Positions 5,489-10,990 of a stretch of 48,487 bases of DNA are shown here, piece after piece. Under the pieces are notes generated by a model, which saw only the letters and a list, made by a program, of their open reading frames with translations, was not told the origin of the DNA and searched no databases. Position 1 is the stretch's first letter; every line of letters starts with the position of its first letter. Source of the stretch: a virus; IMG/VR virus record IMGVR_UViG_3300046740_000511, positions 1 through 48,487 of that record; one strand, given 5' to 3'. A program made the translations under genes and the position numbers.

Positions 5489-5716
5489 ATGCCGAAAGAA
5501 CCCACGCCGTCTGACCGGGCGCCGTTCTCGATGCCCTCGCCGTTCCCTGCGCCCGACTCCTCGCCCGCGCCCGCCAAGCGCGGCCGTAAGGCGATCTGGA
5601 CGGTGCTCGGCCTCGTGCTCGTCGCTGCGGCAAAGTACTTTCTAGCGTCGCAAGGGGTGCCCGTGCCGATCGTCGATGAGGCCGCGCAAACGATCCGCGA
5701 CGCCCTGCCGAAATGA
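5489..5716 (+). CDS. Small single-pass membrane protein on the opposite strand
   Basis: 75 residues from ATG 5489. A Pro/Ser-rich N-terminus (PSPFPAPDSSPAPAKRGRK) is followed by one hydrophobic helix (AIWTVLGLVLVAAAKYFLAS) and a short C-terminal part (VPIVDEAAQTIRDALPK). The basic residues before the helix suggest a cytoplasmic N-terminus. It is the only plus-strand gene in the minus-strand cassette array and ends 3 bp before hairpin 6, which it would share with the convergent gene 5776-6318. No minus-strand gene competes here. Function unknown; a small membrane-active or anti-host protein would fit. Confidence 0.55.
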   Translation: MPKEPTPSDRAPFSMPSPFPAPDSSPAPAKRGRKAIWTVLGLVLVAAAKYFLASQGVPVPIVDEAAQTIRDALPK

Positions 5717-5719
5717 CCG

Positions 5720-5753
5720 CGAGCCCGGCTGCTCCTCGCGGAGGCCGGGCTCG
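5720..5753. terminator. Repeated 34-bp hairpin, copy 6
   Basis: Perfect copy between two convergent genes (5489-5716 plus, 5776-6318 minus). Its symmetry would let it act on both transcripts. Confidence 0.6.
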
Positions 5754-5775
5754 GGGGGGCGCAGGCGCGCCGGGG

Positions 5776-6318
5776 TCAGCAATCGGCGCAAGGGTCGTGG
5801 AATCGATGGCACGCGCCGCAGGCGGGCGCTGGGGCGGGCGCAGGGGTCGAGAGCGCGAGGGCGAGCTCGCCGCGCGAGGCGAGCAGCTCCGCGAGGGCCT
5901 CGCCGCCGTACGGGCTGATCTGGCGCAAGTGGCGCCCGACGGATCCATTCGACCACACATGCCAGGTGTGCGCAGCGCCGGCGCCGTCCGCGTCAACGTG
6001 GACACCGGCAAACACGCGCGCGCCGGCGCGCAGGCGGGCGGTGAGCTCGACGCCGGCGGCCGCGAGGGCCGCGTGCGCGTAGCGCACCGAAACGAACGTG
6101 TTCCCGCCCTGGAGGATCTCGCCGGTCGCCTCATCGCGGCGGATCTGCTCGTGCTGGCACGCGATTTGAGTGATCTCGCCTTTGGCGATGCTCGCATCCT
6201 TGATCTCGACGGTCACGCTGCCCGTTTTGGAGCTGCGGATCGAGAACGCGCGGAGGGCGTAGCCGGCGGCGCGGAGGTCGTTGCGGATTTTCTGTGCTGC
6301 GTTGTCGCTCATACCCAT
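5776..6318 (-). CDS. Cassette gene 7, hypothetical protein
   Basis: 180 residues from ATG 6318 (MGMSDNAAQKIRNDLRAAGY). Strand-rich core: RAFSIRSSKTGSVTVEIKDA, then NTFVSVRYAHAAL, then AGARVFAGVHVDADGAGAAH. The C-terminus has a Cys/His pair pattern (ACGACHRFHDPCADC) that could bind a metal. It opens with MGMSD, as does the gene starting at 2964. The largest gene of the array; no family recognised. Hairpin 6 follows it. Confidence 0.6.
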   Translation of the reverse strand: MGMSDNAAQKIRNDLRAAGYALRAFSIRSSKTGSVTVEIKDASIAKGEITQIACQHEQIRRDEATGEILQGGNTFVSVRYAHAALAAAGVELTARLRAGARVFAGVHVDADGAGAAHTWHVWSNGSVGRHLRQISPYGGEALAELLASRGELALALSTPAPAPAPACGACHRFHDPCADC

Positions 6319-6371
6319 CAGATCGGCACCGCGCGCCGAACCTGGAGCGAGAGCGCGCAAATCGCTCGCCG
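6310..6371 (-). promoter_or_regulatory. Repeated start element, copy E7
   Basis: Contains GGCGAGCGATTTGCGCGCTC, GCTCCAGGTTCGGCGCGC and GATCTGATGGGTATG, ending in the start of 5776-6318. A short GTCCC-GCTTT-GGGAC hairpin lies just upstream (about 6385-6400). Confidence 0.65.
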
Positions 6372-6412
6372 CTTCGAGACGTCCCAAAGCGGGACTCGGC
6401 GCGCATCCCTCC

Positions 6413-6763
6413 CTAACCATCAGATCGGCGCGCCGCGGCGAAACTGTAGCCGGGCGTGCAAAATCGATCGCGGAAATGGAACGGATCGATCCCGCACGAG
6501 TAGCGCGATGCGCGGCGGAACGCGAGCTCGCGCCAGTTCTCGATCGGGCGAGGCGCCGCGTCGAGGTCGTCGTTGAGCTCGAGCAGCGTGGCGATCGGCG
6601 GGTCGCATCGAGCATCCGCTCGCGGAACGCCGGGGCGAGTCCAGGCGCGAGGCGACCAGTCGCGGCAGCTCCGCGCGAACCAGCTATCGATCGCGGCAGC
6701 AATGCGGCGGCGCTCGAGCTCGAGCTCGACCGCGCGCACCGCATCATTGGGCTCGCCGCTCAC
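6413..6763 (-). CDS. Hypothetical protein
   Basis: 116 residues from GTG 6763, which overlaps the stop of the upstream gene (GTGA). Helical N-terminus (VRAVELELERRRIAAAIDSW), then PPIATLLELNDDLDAAPRPI and an aromatic/basic C-terminus (YSCGIDPFHFRDRFCTPGYS). The composition is compatible with a small phage accessory protein. No domain recognised. Its end overlaps the degenerate element E8. Confidence 0.55.
   Translation of the reverse strand: MSGEPNDAVRAVELELERRRIAAAIDSWFARSCRDWSPRAWTRPGVPRADARCDPPIATLLELNDDLDAAPRPIENWRELAFRRASRYSCGIDPFHFRDRFCTPGYSFAAARRSDG
6417..6480 (-). repeat. Repeated start element, degenerate copy E8
   Basis: CCGATCTGATGG at the start side and CGCGATCGATTTTGCACGCC at the far side are recognisable. 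It overlaps the 3' end of 6413-6763. Its ATG (6420) is in frame with the gene starting at 6318, so it may be a remnant of a duplicated start. Confidence 0.45.
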
Positions 6764-7062
6764 GGAATGAGCCCTAGCCTCACCGCGGTGCGCACGAGCG
6801 CGCCCGGTACCGAGGCCTCGTGCCATTGCGGGCGAGCCTGGAGGGCCGCGGCGCTCCAGCCCGTCTCGATCGCGAGCTTCGCGGTGAGGCGCACCGCGCG
6901 CAGCGTGCGCCCCGATAGCTGCTCGCCGCCGGCGTCGGGCAGCCACGGCACGGTATGCCATGGGCCGAGCTCCGCGGGCGGCAGGAGGTAGCGCCGTCCG
7001 GCGACGAGCGCGTTTGCCTCGATCACGAAACATGGCACGGCCTTGCGCTCGCGGTCACTCAT
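6760..7062 (-). CDS. Hypothetical protein sharing an AGRRY motif with the HTH regulator
   Basis: 100 residues from ATG 7062, overlapping the upstream stop by 8 bp. The segment VIEANALVAGRRYLLPPAEL resembles TIPANTLIAGRRYRLGAGGV in the HTH protein encoded divergently at 7850. The C-terminal half is helical (GRTLRAVRLTAKLAIETGWS). Function unknown; the shared segment suggests a common small domain or a recombination scar. Confidence 0.55.
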   Translation of the reverse strand: MSDRERKAVPCFVIEANALVAGRRYLLPPAELGPWHTVPWLPDAGGEQLSGRTLRAVRLTAKLAIETGWSAAALQARPQWHEASVPGALVRTAVRLGLIP

Positions 7063-7753
7063 CGGGCTCGCCCTGCGCGCGAGCTCGCGCCCGTAAGATG
7101 GCCTCGCCGTCGCGCACCGCCTGCGCGGCGCCGATGTTGCCCGCCTGCTCCGCGGTGAGCTCGCCCTCGATCACGCGAGCATCGAGGCCGTCCGCGAACG
7201 CCTCGAGGTCGCGCGCCTCCTGCTCGCTCATGTGTCCGAGCTCGACCGCAGCGAGCAGCAGGAACGGGCCCATTTGCTCGTCGGGCAGCGGCCCGCCCGC
7301 GAGGCGCTCGGCGACCTGGAGCAGCTCGGCCATCGGCTCCGAGTAGACGCAAGCGCCGTCGTGCGCCGGCGCGCCGCACTCGAGGCAATGCGAGAGCGCG
7401 GGGGGGGCGCCGTCGTCCACGCGTTCTTTCGAGGCATCGCCGCCCGGGCGCCGTCGCCCCGTCCGGAGGTGCCGATACCATCCCTCAGGCTCGCCCTCGC
7501 CGTCCCACGCGATCGCGGAGCGCCAGGCGTCGCGCGCCTGCTCGAGTTGGTAGTCCCACACATCGAGATAGCTATCAGCGCCCACGCGCCCGATCCCGAG
7601 GCGCAGCCCGTCAAACAGCAGCTCATCGAGGTACACCGCGCGCCCGTCGCCGAGCTCGCGCATACTCAGATGTTCAGCGCCGCCCAGGCGATTGATCCAG
7701 CCGTCGCAATGTGCCTGCATGATGATTTCGTCGCTCACATCGGGTGTAGCCAT
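7055..7753 (-). CDS. First gene of leftward early operon, hypothetical with CxxC motif
   Basis: 232 residues from ATG 7753 (MATPDVSDEIIMQAHCDGWI), chosen over an upstream ATG because GGAAGG lies about 10 nt before it and the operators at 7801-7839 lie upstream. The segment AWRSAIAWDGEGEPEGWYRH has a near relative in the protein at 14445-14738, so the two share a domain. A possible zinc knuckle follows (SHCLECGAPAHDGACVY). The C-terminal half is helical and acidic. No known family. It is the likely promoter-proximal gene of the minus-strand early transcript. Confidence 0.65.
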   Translation of the reverse strand: MATPDVSDEIIMQAHCDGWINRLGGAEHLSMRELGDGRAVYLDELLFDGLRLGIGRVGADSYLDVWDYQLEQARDAWRSAIAWDGEGEPEGWYRHLRTGRRRPGGDASKERVDDGAPPALSHCLECGAPAHDGACVYSEPMAELLQVAERLAGGPLPDEQMGPFLLLAAVELGHMSEQEARDLEAFADGLDARVIEGELTAEQAGNIGAAQAVRDGEAILRARARAQGEPDE

Positions 7754-7800
7754 CTCGCACCGTCCTTCCCTCACCGCCCCATAGCACGACCGCGGCCGCG

Positions 7801-7839
7801 CTACGCTGCTAGCGTGCAATCGCTACGCGCCTAGCGTAG
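7801..7839. promoter_or_regulatory. Two 17-bp operators in the divergent control region
   Basis: CTACGC-GCCTA-GCGTAG (7823-7839) is a perfect 6-bp inverted repeat with a 5-bp spacer. CTACGC-TGCTA-GCGTGC (7801-7817) is the same pattern with one mismatch. The centres are 22 bp apart, about two helical turns. The pair lies between the divergent starts at 7753 and 7850. The HTH protein encoded at 7850-8239 is the likely ligand. Confidence 0.7.
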
Positions 7840-7849
7840 ACTGCAAAGC

Positions 7850-8239
7850 ATGCGAGACAAGCGAACGAGGCGAAAGCGGCAGGGCGGCGCGGGCAGCGGG
7901 GCGAGCGTGACGATCCCGGCAAACACGCTGATCGCGGGCAGGCGCTACCGCCTCGGCGCGGGGGGCGTGTCTGAAATTTCAGACAAGCGTGCGCCGCTCT
8001 CGCGCGAGCAGCGACGGCGCATCATCGCGGGCAAGCTCGCGCCGGGCGACGTCGCGGCGCTGCGCGCTCACGTGGGGCTTACGCAATCGGAGCTCGCGAC
8101 GGCGCTCGGTATCAGCGTCGGCACGTTGCGCAATTGGGAGCAGGATCGCACGACGCCCGTTGGCTCGGGCCTCGCCCTGCTCCGCATCGCGGCGAGGCAT
8201 CCGCACATCATCCGCGAGAGCATTTCGCGAGCGGCTTGA
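7850..8239 (+). CDS. XRE/HigA-type helix-turn-helix regulator, candidate phage repressor or Cro
   Basis: 129 residues. The C-terminal half holds a Cro/CI-type HTH: VAALRAHVGLTQSELATALG (helices 1-2), ISVGTLRNWEQDRTTPVG (recognition helix and turn), then SGLALLRIAARHPHIIRESI. This order is typical of HigA/NadS-like antitoxins and phage regulators. The basic N-terminus carries the IPANTLIAGRRYRL segment shared with 6760-7062. There is no peptidase domain, so it is not a LexA/CI-type cleavable repressor. Two operators lie immediately upstream, which suggests autoregulation and control of the divergent operon. Whether it sets lysogeny or early lytic timing cannot be told. Confidence 0.75.
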   Translation: MRDKRTRRKRQGGAGSGASVTIPANTLIAGRRYRLGAGGVSEISDKRAPLSREQRRRIIAGKLAPGDVAALRAHVGLTQSELATALGISVGTLRNWEQDRTTPVGSGLALLRIAARHPHIIRESISRAA

Positions 8240-8264
8240 AAGGGCCGCGTGTAGCATGTCTGGT

Positions 8265-8295
8265 TACCAATCTCGCAACATGTGTCGAATTGGTA
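8265..8295. promoter_or_regulatory. Inverted repeat upstream of the rightward operon
   Basis: TACCAAT (8265-8271) and ATTGGTA (8289-8295) form an exact inverted repeat 17 nt apart, in an AT-richer 136-bp gap before the gene at 8376. TGTGTC (8281-8286) has an inverted partner GACACA at about 8334. Probably an operator/promoter region; no clear -35/-10 pair could be assigned. Confidence 0.4.
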
Positions 8296-8375
8296 TGGTG
8301 TCGTCTGTTCAGCTTCATGTATTGGACACAACTCTTGGGGAGGTCTCGGTGGCAAAGCGTGGGAGGTCGGCGGGG

Positions 8376-8864
8376 ATGGTGAACGAGGTGTGTGCACCGC
8401 AGCAGGCGAGCGAGGGCGTGCGCCTGCGCCGCACGGCGGCGCTCGATTGGCGCGCGGGCGATCACTCGCACGGTCGCGCTCGCGATGCGGCGCGGTGGCT
8501 CGCGATGCTCGCGCCGGCGACGCTGCCGCCGGGTGTCGTGCTCACGGTCAACGGCGAGCAAAGCAAGTGGTATCGGCTGCGCCTCAGCTCGCCCTTGCAC
8601 GCGACCCTCGAGATCGAGATCTGGCAAGGCGAGCTTTGGGCGCACCTCGCGATCACCGGGCGCGCCGCGCCGCCCACGACAGCCGAGCTCACCTACTGCC
8701 GCGACCTGCTGCTCGGCGATCGCAAATCGATCCTCGTGCTGCCGCGCAAGCTCGAGCAGGCCGAGGCCGGCGCGCGAACGGTGCACCTGTATGCCCCGCT
8801 CGAAAGCGACACCCTGCCCGCGCTCTCGCGCGCCTACCACGCTCACGCATTTCCGGAGGATTGA
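8376..8864 (+). CDS. DUF7694-like hypothetical protein
   Basis: 162 residues from ATG 8376 (GGGAGG 9 nt upstream). An in-frame GTG at 8349 with GGGGAGG 5 nt upstream would add nine residues and is an equally good start. The core, VNGEQSKWYRLRLSSPLHAT, then LTYCRDLLLGDRKSILVLPR, then RTVHLYAPLESDTLPALSRA, resembles small phage and actinobacterial proteins of the DUF7694 type (strand, helix, LLPP-like loop, HLxxPL). The function of that family is unknown. First gene of the long plus-strand operon after the regulator. Confidence 0.55.
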   Translation: MVNEVCAPQQASEGVRLRRTAALDWRAGDHSHGRARDAARWLAMLAPATLPPGVVLTVNGEQSKWYRLRLSSPLHATLEIEIWQGELWAHLAITGRAAPPTTAELTYCRDLLLGDRKSILVLPRKLEQAEAGARTVHLYAPLESDTLPALSRAYHAHAFPED

Positions 8865-8870
8865 ACCCAC

Positions 8871-9155
8871 GTGCCCGCGCTCATCATCAAACTAGAGGGC
8901 GATGCCAGCTGGCCCGACCTCGAGCAGAAAATAGCCGCCGATCAGATCATCGAGATCGATCACATCGAGGTCGCGCTACTGCCCGGGGGCATGGCGAGCG
9001 GCAAGGCGAGCGTTGCGATCCGGCTGAACTTGCCCGACGGGCGCGTAGTGATCGCGCAAACCAGCCAGGAACTTTTCGACGCGGCCGCGCGCGCGTTCCG
9101 GGGGCGCCTCGAATACCTCGCCGAGCTCAAAGCCAAAGGGGGGGCGCCGTCGTGA
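8871..9155 (+). CDS. Small hypothetical protein
   Basis: 94 residues from GTG 8871 with GGAGG 11 nt upstream. It alternates strands and helices (PALIIKLEGDASWPDL, ASGKASVAIRLNLPDGRVVI, SQELFDAAARAFRGRLEYLA). The pattern suggests a compact alpha/beta protein binding another operon product. No family recognised. Its stop overlaps the next start (GTGA). Confidence 0.6.
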   Translation: MPALIIKLEGDASWPDLEQKIAADQIIEIDHIEVALLPGGMASGKASVAIRLNLPDGRVVIAQTSQELFDAAARAFRGRLEYLAELKAKGGAPS

Positions 9156-9670
9156 GGAAATACCGCCCGCGATTTCACGAATGGGCATGGGGCGCCGTCG
9201 GACGCCGGACGGTATGCGGTCAGACGGGCCCGCTGCCGCGCTCCAACACGGTGTCGAATTTGGGCAACGTCGAGACGGGCGACCGCTGCGGCAATTGCGA
9301 GCGGATGCGCGAGGCGATCGGCACCTCGGGCCGAGCCGTAGCGGAGTCGGCTCCGATCTTCCCGGCGATCGTGGGCGAGGCCGAGCTCGCCGCTCGCGCC
9401 GGCGAGCTCACCGCGCGCGAGCGCGACGTGCTCGAGCACTCGACGGGCTGGCAATCGCGCTGGCCGTTGCATCGCAATCACTACTGCGCCGGGCCGTCTC
9501 ACGACGACTGGGCGACGATTCAAGGTCTGATCGGGCGCGAGCTCATGCGTGTGAGTCGCGAGCCGTCGGATCTGTCGGGGGGCGACACCGTGTTTTGTGT
9601 GACCGCGATCGGCATCGCGGCACTCAAGCGAAAGGCGCAATCCGGCGCGGCAGCAAATCCAGCGGGGTAA
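9152..9670 (+). CDS. Hypothetical protein with CxxC motif
   Basis: 172 residues from GTG 9152 (overlap GTGA with the previous stop). A possible zinc site lies at DRCGNCERM. The C-terminal half is notable: LEHSTGWQSRWPLHRNHYCA followed by IQGLIGRELMRVSREPSDLS and a strand DTVFCVTAIGIAALKRKA. This part resembles a small winged-helix or HTH fold seen in phage proteins that read an active-site-like HYC motif, but no named family can be given. Confidence 0.55.
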   Translation: MRKYRPRFHEWAWGAVGRRTVCGQTGPLPRSNTVSNLGNVETGDRCGNCERMREAIGTSGRAVAESAPIFPAIVGEAELAARAGELTARERDVLEHSTGWQSRWPLHRNHYCAGPSHDDWATIQGLIGRELMRVSREPSDLSGGDTVFCVTAIGIAALKRKAQSGAAANPAG

Positions 9671-9677
9671 CGGGGCG

Positions 9678-10097
9678 ATGAGTGACGACCACGGGCCATC
9701 GGCGAGCCCAGTAAATAGCGCCGTACTACAGGCCATCGAGCCCTACCTCGATGCGCTCGCCGATCGCATCGCCGAGCGAATGAATGCCGCGCGCGGGCGC
9801 ATGATCAACCAGCACGACAGCGAGCTCGGGCCGCGCAGGCATCGCGCCGCGGTCAAACGGCGCATCGCCAATGGCGAGGGCGGCGCCGGGCAGTCGGGCC
9901 GTAACTACCTCCTCACGCCGGATGCCATCCGCGAGGAGCTCGCCGGCGGCCGCGGCCGCGGCAGCGCGGGCGCGCCGGTGGCCGCCGGCGGCGACGGCCC
10001 GCCCGGCAAGGGCGGCAGCGGTGCCAAGTCTCGCACGCGCGAGCTCAACGATTTCGAGCGCGATACGATCGCGGGCCTGCGCGCGGTCAAGGGTTGA
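9678..10097 (+). CDS. Excisionase-like DNA-binding protein, candidate
   Basis: 139 residues. After a helical N-terminus (LDALADRIAERMNAARG) comes RRHRAAVKRRIANGEGGAGQ, then GRNYLLTPDAIREEL. This HTH-wing arrangement (basic helix, short turn, LLT..AI.EEL) is typical of excisionase/MerR-type DNA-binding domains. The C-terminus is Gly/Ala-rich and ends in a short helix. It lies five genes upstream of the integrase in the same operon, which makes it a candidate recombination directionality factor. Confidence 0.5.
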   Translation: MSDDHGPSASPVNSAVLQAIEPYLDALADRIAERMNAARGRMINQHDSELGPRRHRAAVKRRIANGEGGAGQSGRNYLLTPDAIREELAGGRGRGSAGAPVAAGGDGPPGKGGSGAKSRTRELNDFERDTIAGLRAVKG

Positions 10098-10100
10098 GCC

Positions 10101-10310
10101 ATGCCCGACGAGCTCGACCCGCCCGCGTACGACCCGCCCGAGCGCTACACGTGGGCGTACATCGACAATCTGCGCGCGCGCGCGATCGAATGGCGCACGA
10201 TCGATCACTCGAACGTGGTCCGGCTGCTCGCGAAGCTCGAGGCGGGCGCACTGCTGCGGCACGGGCCGCGGCCCGAGGGCGAGCCTGCAAAGGAAGGATC
10301 GGGGCAATGA
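10101..10310 (+). CDS. Small hypothetical protein
   Basis: 69 residues. Acidic Pro-rich start (DELDPPAYDPPERYTWAY), then helices (IDNLRARAIEWRTI, NVVRLLAKLEAGALLRH). No family recognised. Its stop overlaps the next start (ATGA). Confidence 0.5.
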   Translation: MPDELDPPAYDPPERYTWAYIDNLRARAIEWRTIDHSNVVRLLAKLEAGALLRHGPRPEGEPAKEGSGQ

Positions 10311-10543
10311 AAATCACGCTGCATAGTACGAGCCAGATCGTCGAGCTCAACGGCACCCAGTGCCGTGTGTGGGAAGGCGCGACGGACGCCGGCGTCAAGC
10401 TCACCGCATTTATCGTGCGCGTCGCGGTCGACCGCGCGCACGACTCACGCGAATTCGAGCGCGAGCTCGATGAGAAACCGCAGCCACGCCCGACCGAGGC
10501 TTGGCCGACGCGGATGGTGCTTGGCAACGGACCGAGGAACTGA
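10307..10543 (+). CDS. Small hypothetical protein
   Basis: 78 residues from ATG 10307, preceded by AAGGAAGGATC about 9 nt upstream. Beta-rich: KITLHSTSQIVELNGTQCRV followed by VKLTAFIVRVAVDRAHDSRE. This type of small beta protein is common in early operons of GC-rich phages. No function assigned. Confidence 0.55.
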   Translation: MKITLHSTSQIVELNGTQCRVWEGATDAGVKLTAFIVRVAVDRAHDSREFERELDEKPQPRPTEAWPTRMVLGNGPRN

Positions 10544-10719
10544 TGGCACCGAGAGACGAGCAACAACCGTTGGGCGCAAACCTGTTTGTTCTCAACGGCC
10601 CGCTCAATGCATTCGAGCGCGAGGCGCTGATGCGGTTCGAGTCGTGGTCGTGGCGCGAGCGGTGGGGATGGCGCATCCGCTACACGTGGGCGCGCCTGCG
10701 CGGCAAGGTGGGGCGCTGA
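10543..10719 (+). CDS. Small hypothetical protein
   Basis: 58 residues from ATG 10543 (TGATG overlap with the previous stop). A segment FEREALMRFESWSWRERWGW is Trp-rich and amphipathic, followed by a basic tail (IRYTWARLRGKVGR). It could be a membrane-associated or DNA-binding peptide. No family recognised. Confidence 0.45.
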   Translation: MAPRDEQQPLGANLFVLNGPLNAFEREALMRFESWSWRERWGWRIRYTWARLRGKVGR

Positions 10720-10988
10720 TGGCCGGCGCGTTCTCGAAATACACGCCCGCGATCGTGCAATTCGCGCGCACGACGGGCGGCGCGGCCGTCTATTGCTTCG
10801 TGGTCGACGGCCATCTCGGCACGGGGGGCATGCCGCTCGTCGTCGGGCTGCTGCCGCCCGACGAGTATCGGCAGCGGTGCGAGGAACTGATCAGCCTGCT
10901 GCGCCGCAGCGCCGATCTGCTCGAGCAGGACATCGCCCGGCAAGTGCCGCGCGAGCAGGGCGACGACGGCGCAGGGAGCGTAGGGTAG
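10719..10988 (+). CDS. Small hypothetical protein
   Basis: 89 residues from ATG 10719, overlapping the previous stop. Hydrophobic N-terminal half (GGAAVYCFVVDGHL, GGMPLVVGLLPPDEYRQR) and helical C-terminal half (CEELISLLRRSADLLEQDIA). No signal peptide. Directly precedes the integrase start by 2 nt, so it is co-translated with it. Confidence 0.5.
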   Translation: MAGAFSKYTPAIVQFARTTGGAAVYCFVVDGHLGTGGMPLVVGLLPPDEYRQRCEELISLLRRSADLLEQDIARQVPREQGDDGAGSVG

Positions 10989-10990
10989 CC

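Noticed and set aside
3041-5753. CRISPR array
   Set aside because: The repeated 34-bp hairpins are hundreds of bases apart with genes between them, not regular short spacers. No cas genes are present.
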